Shown: in pieces, positions 43,771 through 55,107 of the stretch | Numbering within the stretch: the first letter of the stretch is position 1 | Layout of the letters: each line of letters begins with the position of its first letter | NCBI GenBank assembly: GCA_905250025.1 | Contig: CAJNOJ010000140.1 | Location: forward strand, 124,001 to 188,000 | Length of the DNA: 64,000 nucleotides | DNA from: Adineta ricciae | Taxonomy: Eukaryota > Rotifera > Eurotatoria > Adinetida > Adinetidae | Reading direction: 5' to 3' | Notes under the pieces: generated by a model | What the model was told of the DNA's origin: nothing | What the model saw: only the letters and a program-made list of their open reading frames with translations | The model's database searches: none | Position numbers and translations under genes: made by a program

Positions 43771-44820
43771 CTAAAAGAAAAGTCGAGATTCTTTCTTCAA
43801 TTTCTGTACATTGCAGCCAGTTACTCGTTTAAAATTTGTTTGCATAGTTTTGACTTCTTCGCTGGGAAGAACGTCCAACAAATTCGTGGAGTCGTTCGGC
43901 GCACGTTCACGATCAACTTTTAAAATCTCTTTGGAACCGTAATGTCGTGTTGCCAAAATCATCTTATTCGAAGCTGAACGTCGAAGATCATCGCATGCTT
44001 GTAGACCTTGAGGAGTAGCATCGTATCGATGGAAAGAAAGAATCCATCCGCGAACATCAAGTACTTTCACATGACCAGTCATCGGTAATCCATTGATAAT
44101 AATTGCCGGTTTCACAAGTTGATGCATATCAAGAAAACTCAATTTCATATTGGATATCAACGGCAGGAGATCTTGCAATCTGACCCATGTTATTCTAGTC
44201 AGGTATTTTCTGAGATAGTTGTACTATTGCATCAGTGATTCGAGCAGCACAAGTCCTATTGATAAGATTTTTTATTTATATAATAAATGATAAGTTCCAC
44301 GTCATCGGGATTATCCATGAGAATGATTGTTCGTCCATTCAAGTAGAGTTCATCAAATGGTCTGATTTCAAGGTAAATATGAAATCCTCGCCAGTGAGGA
44401 CATCCTACATCAGGATATAAAATTTCGCGTACAGTAGAATTAATTTTTGATTGAGTTGAGTAGCTGTTTCACCGATTTTATCTCGTACATGACGAAGCAG
44501 TAACTGTTAAAAGTCATCTTGATGCATTGACGCCTCGTGCTTCTCCATCAATCGGCTGTCGTTGGCGTGTGCAAAAAAGCGCCTTACCAGTACGAACACT
44601 GATTTCATCCATTTCATATTTGAGTCCAAGTTCATTCAACAATTTTACACAAAACGATTGAAAGTTAACAGCATAAGCCAATCGGCTCATGAATAAGAGC
44701 GGAATAGCTATCACTATGCAAATATAGTGCAGTAACTAAGCTACCTGTTTGAGCACCAACAATAAGAACACTGGCAATGTTCGATTCAGTTGTTTCGTGT
44801 TCATCAGTAATAGTTGCCAT
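43771..44820 (-). pseudogene. Decayed FAD-dependent monooxygenase
   Basis: Fragments of a flavin monooxygenase (FAD-binding-3/PHBH-like group) lie in the right order but in different frames. From the ATG at 44820: SVLIVGAQTGSL, a degraded FAD-binding glycine loop. A second frame, 44714-44517: NFQSFCVKLLNELGL..RQPIDGEARG, then a stop. A piece near 44506-44445: LLLRHVRDKIGE. A third frame, 44444-44256: STVREILYPDVGCPHWRG, then a stop. Last, 44178-43771: the C-terminal ACDDLRRSASNKM..ERAPND..FKRVTGCNVQ block. The central region and the GDAAH FAD motif are missing. No set of normal introns repairs this, so it is read as a pseudogene, probably of bacterial origin. Confidence 0.7.
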
Positions 44821-45520
44821 TGCACTGTTAGAAATGACTGACCTAATTTATCTATTCGTACCATATGACAGTAAGAGAAAGCATACGAAACGTGTCACAG
44901 AAAAGAAAAAAAACAATTATGTCACCAGTAGAGAAACGAAAAATAATACACATAATAGGGTATATCGTGTCGTCATTTAAATCATCGATTAACACTTTGT
45001 TCGACTTATCAAATGAACTTTTTAGTATCAAATATTGTACTACGAGGTTTTCTATATTACGAACATTATCGGTGACCTATCCGAATAACACAATCCGGTA
45101 TGCTATGTCCATTCGAAAACTCAAAGCAAAACTGATTTTGCGAGTGCTTTAATCGTTTTCACATTTTATGCAATGATGTAGTCTACTGCATGTTCTTCGT
45201 CTGATTTCTTTTCTTACGTTCATCTCTTCCGTATGTGAGATTGGCAATGATTGTTGCGAAATGCATGTCGTCAAACTGCGTCAAGATGTATAGTAATTAA
45301 ATCAGTAAATCTGTTCGATCAATACTAGTCAACTCAAGAGGGATTGATCAGTACGTACTGTAAATAGGTTTTTCCTAATTTTATCCTTACCCTTTCGTAG
45401 TATATTCGAAAATAATAAGAAAAACAAGATACATATCAGGTACTATGATGATATTATATTTATCAAATAAGTAATGTGTTCTATACAAAAAAAGATAATT
45501 TTCGACAAATTAGTCACCGG
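44821..45520. other. Intergenic, no gene seen
   Basis: AT-rich spacer between the pseudogene and the VWA gene. Frames at 44777-45152 are short and motif-free. Confidence 0.45.
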
Positions 45521-46816
45521 TTAATCAAAAAGACCAAACCCCATATCAGCTTCATCACATTCTTCTTTCAAATGAGCCTGATGACGGTACCCTTGTGAAA
45601 TAATTTTCGAACTCATATTTTTGTTTTGAAATTTTTTCTGCATGTGCTCGGCTAATCGAAGTAACATGGACACCGATCCTTTATCGTCATCAAATTGTTC
45701 AACATCTTTAAGTAGTTGAATTTGTTTTTCGACAACTTCAATCGCAGCCTGTCGTTGGCCACCTGCCATCAATTGAGCAATTTGTTTATCCATTTCAGAT
45801 GCTTGTTGAGAAGCATACATAATCTTCACGCGAGGATCAACATCTATAACAAGTGCATCATCTTCAACAAATCGAATCGATAATGTATTTTTAATGGAAC
45901 ATGGTTCACCAAGAAGATTATCCGGTTGATTATATCGTAATTCGTAGGCGAGAACTTCAACATCAGTGTTCGCTGCGCCGGTGGTCGTAAACTCACATAG
46001 AATTGATCGAGAGTTATTGCTAAAGAGATCACCGAGACTTGCCCCAGCAACGAGATCGTCATGTCCCCAAATTTTGGTGACAGTTGCTCCGTTTTTACCA
46101 CGCACAAGAAGACGAACACGGGAAGCACATACGCCAAAGACACACACAAGTGCTTTAGTAACAAGTAATTCGATCAAATCAGACGAAGCAAGAAAATAAA
46201 ATCGTGCTCCACCAGAATCAGCAATACCTTTCATAACTTCGCTGTCGAAATCAGCACCAATACCAAACGAGTCAGTTATAATACCTTTTGTATTGTATCC
46301 AGCAACGAGTTTCGTTAACTCTTCTCGCCTTGTCATTCCAACATTGGCTTGACCATCAGAAAAGAGGAACATTCGTCGTGCAAATCCTTCGTAGACATAT
46401 TTTTCGAGAAGGCCTGCACCGATTTCGAGAGCACCGGATATGTTTGTTGATCCAGCCGTTTCAATATCGTCAACCAAAGGATAAAGATATTGACGAGAAG
46501 ATGCTCGAGCATTTTCAAAGATAACAGACACATCACTATCGTAAGCTATGAGATGAACAACATCGTCATCATGAAGAAGATTGAGGACGGACACAATAGC
46601 TTTCTTGGCAAATGTTAATTTGTCGTTTGATTCCATCGAACCACTGCGATCAAGAACAAGGACAAGATTGAGTGGTGTGCGTTTGTCATTTTCTCCTTTA
46701 GCTTTCGTTTCGATGTCGAACCGAACTTTTTTCGTATTTAAAACTCCACTAAGAGAATTTGGATTGTCTGGAATGCAGCGAAGATGAATCGTTGCCAGTT
46801 CGTTTTCAGCAGTCAT
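45521..46816 (-). CDS. von Willebrand factor A domain protein, bacterial-like
   Basis: A 431-residue single-exon protein without signal peptide. The VWA domain spans about 45-240, with a complete MIDAS: DRSGSM (Asp56, Ser58, Ser60), GSTNISGAL supplying the Thr, and FLFSDGQAN supplying the Asp. The C-terminal half is beta-rich, then helical with EVVEKQIQLLKD, and ends in acidic DEADMGFGLFD. The overall layout resembles bacterial VWA proteins of the calcium-activated-chloride-channel-like/YfbK group more than animal integrins or matrilins. Likely a divalent-metal-dependent protein-binding module. Possible transfer; uncertain. Confidence 0.8.
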   Translation of the reverse strand: MTAENELATIHLRCIPDNPNSLSGVLNTKKVRFDIETKAKGENDKRTPLNLVLVLDRSGSMESNDKLTFAKKAIVSVLNLLHDDDVVHLIAYDSDVSVIFENARASSRQYLYPLVDDIETAGSTNISGALEIGAGLLEKYVYEGFARRMFLFSDGQANVGMTRREELTKLVAGYNTKGIITDSFGIGADFDSEVMKGIADSGGARFYFLASSDLIELLVTKALVCVFGVCASRVRLLVRGKNGATVTKIWGHDDLVAGASLGDLFSNNSRSILCEFTTTGAANTDVEVLAYELRYNQPDNLLGEPCSIKNTLSIRFVEDDALVIDVDPRVKIMYASQQASEMDKQIAQLMAGGQRQAAIEVVEKQIQLLKDVEQFDDDKGSVSMLLRLAEHMQKKFQNKNMSSKIISQGYRHQAHLKEECDEADMGFGLFD

Positions 46817-48658
46817 GTTGAGTTAATACACTGAAATTGCTCTTCGTTAAGAAAGAATTAAAGTCACGTATATATTGTTTCCACCGTTCGAAAAAGTCAA
46901 ATGCTGTGAAGGTATTACCTTGTCGCTAAATAAAACTTTTAATGAATACATATTCAAGGTGTACTATTCCTTTTATATGTCGCACACGGCGAGAAGCTGT
47001 TGTGCAATACTGAGTTGAGTCATGTTATTTCGTAAGTATGATTAAAAAGATACTAGATAAGTTAGCCATATGCCACGATTCAAATGAAATTGTTTCGTTT
47101 CAACCTCTTACTCATTTCAACATTCCTATGCTACGTAAATTTAATCTTTATAGTATCAAGCACTTGGTATTGTAGTCATGTCATTTTTCAACAGCATTCA
47201 TTATTGAAGTGACAGACATAACTGGAAGAGCATTTTCAAACGACAAAAACGAAAATATTTCTGTAAATGAGTATCGAGTATGGCTATGTATCAATGCATG
47301 AGTAACTGCCACTAGGACAATCCGCTGTCATGATAATATTATGATTTAACATAGCGTTACATATGTAACTCAATCAATAGAAAAACTACACTATCGCCAA
47401 TAATGTCGTTAGTGACACTACTAAGTGGAATCGGATAATCTAATGGTATTATAAACAAGCAAATATGGATTATTTGAAAACTTAATACACAAACTATGTC
47501 AAACGTACCAAAATATAAAATACGGAACTTGAATATTTAAAAGTACGAAATCTTTTAACGGAGAACATTACTGAGTTGACCGTAAGACCAAAATTTCATC
47601 TTATTTACTGTATTAATGAGTTTTCCAATCTTCTGAACCAAGCAAATATTCGACCGAGTTTACAACATATGTCTGTTCTTGTTAGTGGAAATCTGAAAGT
47701 CTTTTCGTCAGATACAAATTAATTGAAAATGCTGGTGCTATATAGAATGAGCTTTACTTTCTAATGAAGATTCTGATTTAGAATACGGTTTCAGTTAATA
47801 TTGCAGCGTTGCAGTATACAGAATAAACTAGCAAGCCTTATGAATTTTTGATAGGATCCGTTTCTCATTAAAAAGAACACACCAGTATCTGATACTATTT
47901 TAATGAGAAGTATGAAATACTTGACTGTTTTTTGTTGGGCCTGCTTCATAACATACCTTGCATTTTACCAATTACGTTTCTACGTTCCACAAATGTATTG
48001 ACCCTTTTGCAATGTTTACGTCTCTCTCTTTTTCTCTGCTTGTAAATTATGTTAATTTCATCACAACTAATTAATTACACGAGTAATTACTTGTGCGACG
48101 AATCATCCGTCCACCATAGGCGTATTGAACAAGACGGGTTATATTAGGATTATCCGTATCAACATGGAAAGATAACATATTGAAACACAAAGCTTTTAAG
48201 TATCATATTGATGCATATCATCTTCTAATTACATTTCTTGGAGAAGACCGACTATTATAGAAATATCTGTCAGTGCCATATTAGCTTACAGGTGAAAATG
48301 CTATTGGACAAATTCTACTGTATACAAATCCGCTCAGATATGATTTCATTTCGTCGGTACGCAGGAGGTGGTACCATATAACGCGATAGATGTTTTTTTT
48401 GCTGTCTATGTCCCAGCTGGTGGAAAACGAATTTCTGTTCAAGAGAACATGAGAGAAGTACCAAATAACTGCTGAAACTTTCCTCCTGATACAAATTGAA
48501 TTTTAAACAAAAAACAAACTGAATAGAAAATTAGAAGTCAAAGAAATGATGTCGCGATGCATGTCTAACGAACGTCTTTTTATTAATTATTTAAAAAATA
48601 TTTTATTTATAATCAGTTTCATAATATTCTAAAGATTCACGTTCCCATGCTGAACTTA
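46817..48658. other. Long intergenic region, no gene seen
   Basis: 1.8 kb of AT-rich sequence with stops in all frames. No transposon motif, repeat array or RNA gene noticed. Confidence 0.45.
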
Positions 48659-49579
48659 TCAGTCTTTCGCACAAATCTGTTTATTTGTTCTGAGTAATAA
48701 CAAATTCTTCAAATGCTTTCGATTGTACATTTTCTTCATATGAGGCGCCAGGTATGGTATAAAAATTGAAGTGATAATCAGAGCAACAATAGTTAAAACC
48801 CATTCCAACGGCACTAACCATGTTGGAAGTTTACCATAGATAAGGTAAACAATAGGGAAAACAGCGTGTGGTATAGCACTTGACGAAAGAACTGATAGTA
48901 AACGAACTATACGTTTTAAAATAGTCAAATCTCGACGAACGCGAACTCGCTGCTTGAAAGTAACAATAGTTGAACTATTCTTTCGAACATAAAATATCGT
49001 ATGGAAATAGCAACAGGCCATAATAGTGAACGGAAAAAGGAATCCAACTAGACAGACTGTTAACGATCCACGCATATTTGCTGGCGAGAATTGGCAATAA
49101 AAGTTATATGGTAAATATTGAATGTCGCCTATGATCAAACTTGGAAACAATTCCACTGCAGACAGAATCCATTGACCTATTGAAATGACAACATACAAAC
49201 TAAATGGTTGGCGCGTCGTTTGTAACGGATAAAGAATTCGACAGATACGATAGATCGCTTGGATTGAAAATGAATGGAAAAACGTATAGCCGCAAATGTA
49301 AAGAATATAAGCTCTTAGACGACATGACCGAACATTGAATGATAGATGAGGGTACAAATATCCATAAAGATAATGAAGGGACATGTCAATGAAAAGGCAA
49401 CTGATAAAAAACACGGCAATATAAGTATTGGCAATAAGGAGACAATGAATACATTTGCCTTTGATCGCTATTCGATGGAGAATCATAATAATGAAAATAA
49501 AAGCGACGATACATATCTGAACGCACGATAAAATGAAAAGAATGGAGTACAGAATAAGATTTACACATTCTTTGGACAT
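48659..49579 (-). CDS. Rhodopsin-like GPCR (orphan)
   Basis: A 306-residue single-exon seven-helix protein. The TM3 end reads IYRICRILYP instead of DRY followed by a basic residue; a Cys before TM3 (RSCRLRA) and one in ECL2 (FYCQF) can form the usual disulfide. A basic intracellular loop 3 (KQRVRVRRDL) precedes TM6. No long N-terminus and a short basic tail. Ligand unknown. Confidence 0.8.
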   Translation of the reverse strand: MSKECVNLILYSILFILSCVQICIVAFIFIIMILHRIAIKGKCIHCLLIANTYIAVFFISCLFIDMSLHYLYGYLYPHLSFNVRSCRLRAYILYICGYTFFHSFSIQAIYRICRILYPLQTTRQPFSLYVVISIGQWILSAVELFPSLIIGDIQYLPYNFYCQFSPANMRGSLTVCLVGFLFPFTIMACCYFHTIFYVRKNSSTIVTFKQRVRVRRDLTILKRIVRLLSVLSSSAIPHAVFPIVYLIYGKLPTWLVPLEWVLTIVALIITSIFIPYLAPHMKKMYNRKHLKNLLLLRTNKQICAKD

Positions 49580-50824
49580 TATATGAACTAAGACTTAACA
49601 ATTTGTGCGTTACGCTCAAATAAACAATGTGTTTATAACAACCTTTAACTATCTAGAAAATAATTAATAAATATTAAATAAATAAAAGAAGAAACTGAAA
49701 ATGACGTCTGTGCAATAGAATTTGTTAATGAAGAAGGAAACGCACTCAACATATTACACTTACTGGTGTAATAAAGTAATGATGACGGTTATCATTAAAT
49801 GAAAAACACTGTAAATGATTTGCTGCGTTGGTGATAGAAAGTACATAATCCCAAATGGGATGACGATCCACTAGAGACAAAGCGGCCTTAGAAGAGCTTA
49901 AGCTTGTGATTTAGATTAAACGTTCTTCATGCCCTCAAAAATTTGTCTTCAAATGTTCGAACTACTGTTGTATTCATCACTTTCTTTCTTGTTTTCTCTT
50001 TCCTATTCGTTCAAACATTAGAATTGTCGAGAAGCAAATGAAGGATATGTAGTCCACATATGATCAAAGTACAACCGTGTAGAGAGAAACGGAGAGGAAC
50101 GAGATTAGTGATGTCAGTGAGCACAGGAAGGATTCCTAATACTTTGTAGTTACTTTTCAAACGATGAATCTAGAGTTTCTGATTATTATATTTTACAGAA
50201 AAGAGAAAAGCTCGTGTTTCCATTTGGATTGAATTACAGAAGTTGTTGTTCTGTTTTCTAAAGAAAAAGAGGAAATTGAAGGCAGCTTTACTCGAAACAC
50301 TATGAATTCAAAATACGGATTTGAAAACATCCTTCGAATGGTCTGATACACATTTCAGGCAAAACAACAAGATAAATACATAGAAAATACCAAACAGATT
50401 GAAGGAAAGTTGCATGTTCGCTATATTTAAAACCTCTTAGTAGCTCAAACTGCGGCTTATTCGGTGTTCTTTCTTCACATATGGCGTTACTTAGCAAACT
50501 TCGGATTTGGTATTGATTTCTATGGTTTTAATCGTTGACATTAATCTAATTTTCATTTCTTTAAACTTCATCAATTTAATGCATTTGAAAAACAGGAAAC
50601 AAACCCGAGGTCATCTATTATATAAACCGCCTTCTGAAGTAAAGAAAAATATGAAACAAATCACTGATGAAAGAAACAAAGATTGCTATCTTATCATGTT
50701 TTTACTTTCTAATAAAGATTCAAGGCACGTTATCTACGGCACGATCAAAACACGATATTTGATTAGTCGAGAGCAACACTGGTGTAATATTTTTGCTTGT
50801 TTCTCATCTGTTTTTCTATAGCAA
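49580..50824. other. Divergent intergenic region
   Basis: AT-rich spacer before the alpha-L-rhamnosidase. The sequence TTTTTCTATAG directly before the ATG at 50825 looks like a splice acceptor of a 5'UTR intron; the donor was not placed. No gene supported. Confidence 0.45.
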
Positions 50825-53749
50825 ATGTATTTGCTACCAACTGTGTTATGTCTGGTTTTGCTAGGGATAAATAATATTTCTGATGCCCAGAAAACATCAT
50901 ATAGTCAGTTGCTTCCGGCGAACATCCAGCCGTGCCATGTTCGTATACAACATATGGACGTCACTACACATTCGGATATTGTTATTGATACGCATACACC
51001 ACATTTTTCATGGCAATTGGCCGACGAATATTCTTTAAGTGGTGAGCTAATTCGAAATATTCGACAGATAGGTTACCATATCCGAGTGTATAATACGATC
51101 GCCGATCAGTTAGCTTGGGATAGTGGTTATGTGTCATCGCCGCTATCATTGTATACTCAATACGCAGGTGTTCCTTTTTCTTCTGATACACGTTACAATG
51201 TTTCCATTAAATACTATACAATCGAACGTGAAAGTCAATGGTACACAGCACGATTTCGTACAGCACTGTTTTCTCTGACAGATTGGACAGGTCAGTGGAT
51301 TGGTAGTAATTATATCAATATGAATCAATTACGAACTGTTGTTGATCTTAAACCAATAAAAATTCAATCTGCTTCTGCTTTCATCAGTGGTGTTGGCTTC
51401 TATCAAATGTATATTGAAGGTCAATTAATTGATCCATCGCGTCGTTTAGATGTTGGCTGGACTACGTATCAGCAACGTACACTCTATACGTCATACGATT
51501 TGACCGATATAATAAATACGACGAATGAACGAATGGGCGTTGGCATTGTATTAGGACAAGGCTGGTATAATCAGCAACAATGGGCAATTTCACTTAATCC
51601 ACATATTACACTAGCTGAGCAGTATGGTCCACCACGTGCATTGTTACAATTGAACATTCGCTACGTTGATGGTACTAATCAATCAATTGTTACCGATTCC
51701 TCATGGCTAGGTAGAGAAGGTGAACATCGGTTTGATTCAGTCTATATGGGTACAACGATGGATCTTCGAGCGACACTTGCGTGCTGGTCATGCGCTAATT
51801 TTAGTAACTTTTATTCAGCATGGTTGAACGCTTCTATATTATCGTCACCCGTCGATTTTACAGCTGGAGGTCAGTTTTCATTACAAATCATGGATCCGAT
51901 TCGAATCGGTCCTGGCGCACTTCATATTGCAACATCAGGTCAGTTTGGTCAACTGGATGGAGTTCAAGGTGCCAGTCTAACGGATGGCGGTGTTCTCAAA
52001 CCTATTTCTCAGGACATGATCAATGGGCAAGTTTTTGATCTTGGTCAAAATTTTGCTGGCTGGTGTAAAATATCGTCATTGAACGCAAGCAAATCAACGA
52101 TTATTCAAATGCGTTATGGGGAGCTGCGATATTCACGTGGTGTCAATGGTATTGATTTCGCTGGATTATACTATGAAAATTTGGATAGTATTGCCGTGAT
52201 GGATACCGTTGTTCTGAATGGAACAGGGAACGAAGCATTCGAACCTCTATTCACTTCTCATGGATTTCGTTATTTGTTAGTAAATGGTTACAATAAAATT
52301 ACTAAAAATGATGTTGAATGTTACAATGCTCATAGTGAAACAACGTTGATCGGTAATTTTAGTAGCAGTAGCGTTGTTTTAAACCAAATTCAACATAACA
52401 TTCTCTGGTCACAATTGAGCAATTCCATGTCTTTACCTATGGGTTGTCCACAACGTAACGATCGAACAGGATGGTTAGGTGATGCAGGTCTCAGTGTTGA
52501 CGCTGCCTTGTATAATTTTGATTATATCGGTTTTTATTTGAATTTTTTAACTATGATTGCTGATAATCAAACACCCGAAGGTGCCGTCAGTGATACCGTA
52601 CCATTTATGACTGGTTTTCTTCCTGCTGATCCTAATTGGGGTACGGCGTATGTAACTATTACGTGGTGCTTATATGAACACACAGGTGATATGACTATAC
52701 TGGATAGATATTACGTTGGTATTCAAAAATGGATTGATTATTCAATCGGAGGATATAATAAAACTGGTCTAGCAAATATGTACTTCCATTTTGGAGATTG
52801 GGTACCAGTGCAGAAAGTGAGTAACAATTCGTTGGTATCTTCATATGCTTTTTTGCGTGATGTATACACGTTTGTGAATATGAGTCAGCTGCTGAATCGT
52901 ACGGCAAATATTGAAAGATATTCGACGTTTTATCAACAATTAAGTGAAGAGTGGAACCGTGTTTTCTATAATGCAAGTGTAAATGGATATGTTGATGGAA
53001 GTCAAACAGCAAATATATTATCACTGGCTTCGCCTAATGTTGTACCAAGTGCTCTTCGTGACACAGTTCTAAACTCGCTGATCACCAATCTGCAAAGCAC
53101 GGGCTATTTTACAGGCGGTATTATCAGCGTTGCAGCTTTGTATCCGCTGCTATCGAAAGAAGGATATCACGATTTAGCATTGAAACTTGCACTTTCGACC
53201 TCTTACCCATCGTACGGTTATATGTTTAACAATCAGATACAAAATGCAACGACCACATGGGAACAATGGAATAGTTTACCAAATGGTGCCAGATCGTCTT
53301 TGAATCATCATATGTTCAATAGTATCGGAGGATGGTTCTATCGATATTTAGCAGGAATTGAATTGAATGCATTAAATATAATTACGATTCAACCGCGTAT
53401 GACCTACGCAGCCGATCTTTTGAACTTTGTTGAAGCAGAAGTTGTTACAATAAGAGGATCCATTGAAGTGAAATGGAGACGCGCATCAAATGAGAGTATC
53501 CTTTTGTCCGTTGTTATTCCAAACAACATGAATGCCGTTGTTCACTTGGATCCGTTGATTCGGAATGGACGTTGTATGAAATTAATGTGCGATGACAATA
53601 TTATCTGGATAGTTGAAAATCAGGTCGGTCAACGAATTTGGTCAAAGCATGTACTTGGTGTGACTGATCTTATGGAAGACCCGGTAAAAGGTACACTTTT
53701 AGTGAAAGTAGTATCTGGTGCGTATAAGTTCATGGCAACTTGGGAATAA
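50825..53749 (+). CDS. Alpha-L-rhamnosidase, glycoside hydrolase family 78
   Basis: A 974-residue secreted glycosidase predicted to release terminal rhamnose. Signal peptide at 1-21. N-terminal fibronectin-like and beta domains follow (FSWQLAD; DWTGQWIGS; YIEGQLIDPSR..VGWTTYQQR; GVGIVLGQGWYN), then the (alpha/alpha)6 barrel with CPQRNDRTGWLGD at 541-553, DTVPFM, PNWGTAYV, HFGDWVP, and SLNHHMFNSIGGWFY. Length matches bacterial GH78. In most family members the motif reads CPQRxERxGWxGD; here Asp546 sits where the Glu is expected. Many NxS/T sites suit secretion. Single coding exon of bacterial/fungal type, so horizontal origin is likely. Confidence 0.9.
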   Translation: MYLLPTVLCLVLLGINNISDAQKTSYSQLLPANIQPCHVRIQHMDVTTHSDIVIDTHTPHFSWQLADEYSLSGELIRNIRQIGYHIRVYNTIADQLAWDSGYVSSPLSLYTQYAGVPFSSDTRYNVSIKYYTIERESQWYTARFRTALFSLTDWTGQWIGSNYINMNQLRTVVDLKPIKIQSASAFISGVGFYQMYIEGQLIDPSRRLDVGWTTYQQRTLYTSYDLTDIINTTNERMGVGIVLGQGWYNQQQWAISLNPHITLAEQYGPPRALLQLNIRYVDGTNQSIVTDSSWLGREGEHRFDSVYMGTTMDLRATLACWSCANFSNFYSAWLNASILSSPVDFTAGGQFSLQIMDPIRIGPGALHIATSGQFGQLDGVQGASLTDGGVLKPISQDMINGQVFDLGQNFAGWCKISSLNASKSTIIQMRYGELRYSRGVNGIDFAGLYYENLDSIAVMDTVVLNGTGNEAFEPLFTSHGFRYLLVNGYNKITKNDVECYNAHSETTLIGNFSSSSVVLNQIQHNILWSQLSNSMSLPMGCPQRNDRTGWLGDAGLSVDAALYNFDYIGFYLNFLTMIADNQTPEGAVSDTVPFMTGFLPADPNWGTAYVTITWCLYEHTGDMTILDRYYVGIQKWIDYSIGGYNKTGLANMYFHFGDWVPVQKVSNNSLVSSYAFLRDVYTFVNMSQLLNRTANIERYSTFYQQLSEEWNRVFYNASVNGYVDGSQTANILSLASPNVVPSALRDTVLNSLITNLQSTGYFTGGIISVAALYPLLSKEGYHDLALKLALSTSYPSYGYMFNNQIQNATTTWEQWNSLPNGARSSLNHHMFNSIGGWFYRYLAGIELNALNIITIQPRMTYAADLLNFVEAEVVTIRGSIEVKWRRASNESILLSVVIPNNMNAVVHLDPLIRNGRCMKLMCDDNIIWIVENQVGQRIWSKHVLGVTDLMEDPVKGTLLVKVVSGAYKFMATWE

Positions 53750-54174
53750 AATCCGACGATAAGAACATTCAGAGAAAGAATACATTGTATGCCGGTGCTT
53801 TAGACACACTCTATTGTTTCCTTTCACTTTTTCGACGATCAGTAGACATATTTAACGTTATCGGAGACTTTCAATAGAAGAATTATCGTTTGATTATAGA
53901 ATTTACTCCAAGTCTTATAATAATATTCATAAAAAAAACTGTCTGTTTTTAAGTATTCACTGATCGACTACTTCGTACTAGAGAATTTTCGATCGCTCCG
54001 CAATACTTACATTTTTGTGTAACGAACAAAAAAAGGTATAGTCTTAATAAGTATAAACATCTTCTAGATTTGCTCATTTATTTTTCTGAAAGGAACGTTT
54101 TTACAATCAATCTATTAACACAAATTGAAGTGCTTTGAAGCATTACACAGCGTGTCTTAAGTCACGAGGAAATA
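53750..54174. other. Convergent intergenic spacer
   Basis: Between the rhamnosidase stop and the GPCR stop. AT-rich; nothing supported. Confidence 0.5.
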
Positions 54175-55107
54175 TCATCTATGTATAGGATATATACGAT
54201 GCTGTTGTTGTCTGAATGTTCTTGTGCGACATTCTTTCGTTGTAACAATATAGGCAAATGGTGTAGTTATATAAATAAAGTAAGGCATATAGTAGAGCCA
54301 AATATGTGAGACGTCGATGAGAAAATCCGGCACTAGGAATATTTGTACCAAGCAGAGAATAGCTAAAGGGACTTGTGTAATAAGGAATACGATAGTGATA
54401 CCAAGTAACTGGATAAGTAAGTTCGCTGTTTTACGCCATTGCAATCGTCGATTTTTAAAACTTGATCGAAGCCAAAGTTTCTGCACAAGAATTCTTACTA
54501 GAAGAAGTAAGTTGACGATAATGATTATCATTGCAGGTATGAGAACAAGGAGAATCCAATCCGTCGTCGCTATTATTGAGTTTATGTTAAAACATGGTCC
54601 TCCACATAGAAATCGCGTTTCATCGAACCAATTTTCAGTACACGGATGAGTAATCGTGACGATAACATACCAAAGAACAACGAAGCCATGGATAATTATG
54701 AGCGGTAAGTCACACCTGGTAAACGTACTTAATAAGCGATGATAGAATATTAGAAGATATCGATCAATAGATGCCCATGCCATCAACCAAGCTGAAATGC
54801 CCTGTAATGCATAGTTACCTGTGACCCAGTACAAGCACAATGATAAATTGTAGATACGTCCGGTTTTCAAGTAAGGCATGGTTATGGCTGCAAGATCGTA
54901 TGTAAGTTCAATAAAATCAACAATAATAATGCAGATCATAACATGATTCGTACGATGACGTAGTTTATGTTTACGTGCAATACATATCATGATATGAAGT
55001 GAACATAGAAGTGATGGCCCTAATGGAATTGCGAAGAGTATCAATTTAATAGTACGTGTGAGAGAAGTTTCGATACTATTTGTCGATGATGATGTTTCAT
55101 TTGACAT
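54175..55107 (-). CDS. Rhodopsin-like GPCR (orphan)
   Basis: A 310-residue single-exon seven-helix protein. The N-terminus has glycosylation sites (MSNETSS). TM3 ends in WASIDRYLLIFY, a canonical DRY. The expected Cys pair is visible (LSLCLYW before TM3, FLCGGPC in ECL2). The TM7 region reads ITTPFAYIVTT. Closest in layout to the GPCRs at 59500 and 60881. Ligand unknown. Confidence 0.85.
   Translation of the reverse strand: MSNETSSSTNSIETSLTRTIKLILFAIPLGPSLLCSLHIMICIARKHKLRHRTNHVMICIIIVDFIELTYDLAAITMPYLKTGRIYNLSLCLYWVTGNYALQGISAWLMAWASIDRYLLIFYHRLLSTFTRCDLPLIIIHGFVVLWYVIVTITHPCTENWFDETRFLCGGPCFNINSIIATTDWILLVLIPAMIIIIVNLLLLVRILVQKLWLRSSFKNRRLQWRKTANLLIQLLGITIVFLITQVPLAILCLVQIFLVPDFLIDVSHIWLYYMPYFIYITTPFAYIVTTKECRTRTFRQQQHRIYPIHR

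Noticed and set aside
44517-44714. Independent 66-residue gene
   Set aside because: Its sequence matches the middle of FAD monooxygenases and continues in neighbouring frames, so it is part of the pseudogene.
50507-50821. 104-codon frame before the rhamnosidase
   Set aside because: No motif; it ends at a likely splice acceptor and looks like 5'UTR or intron sequence.
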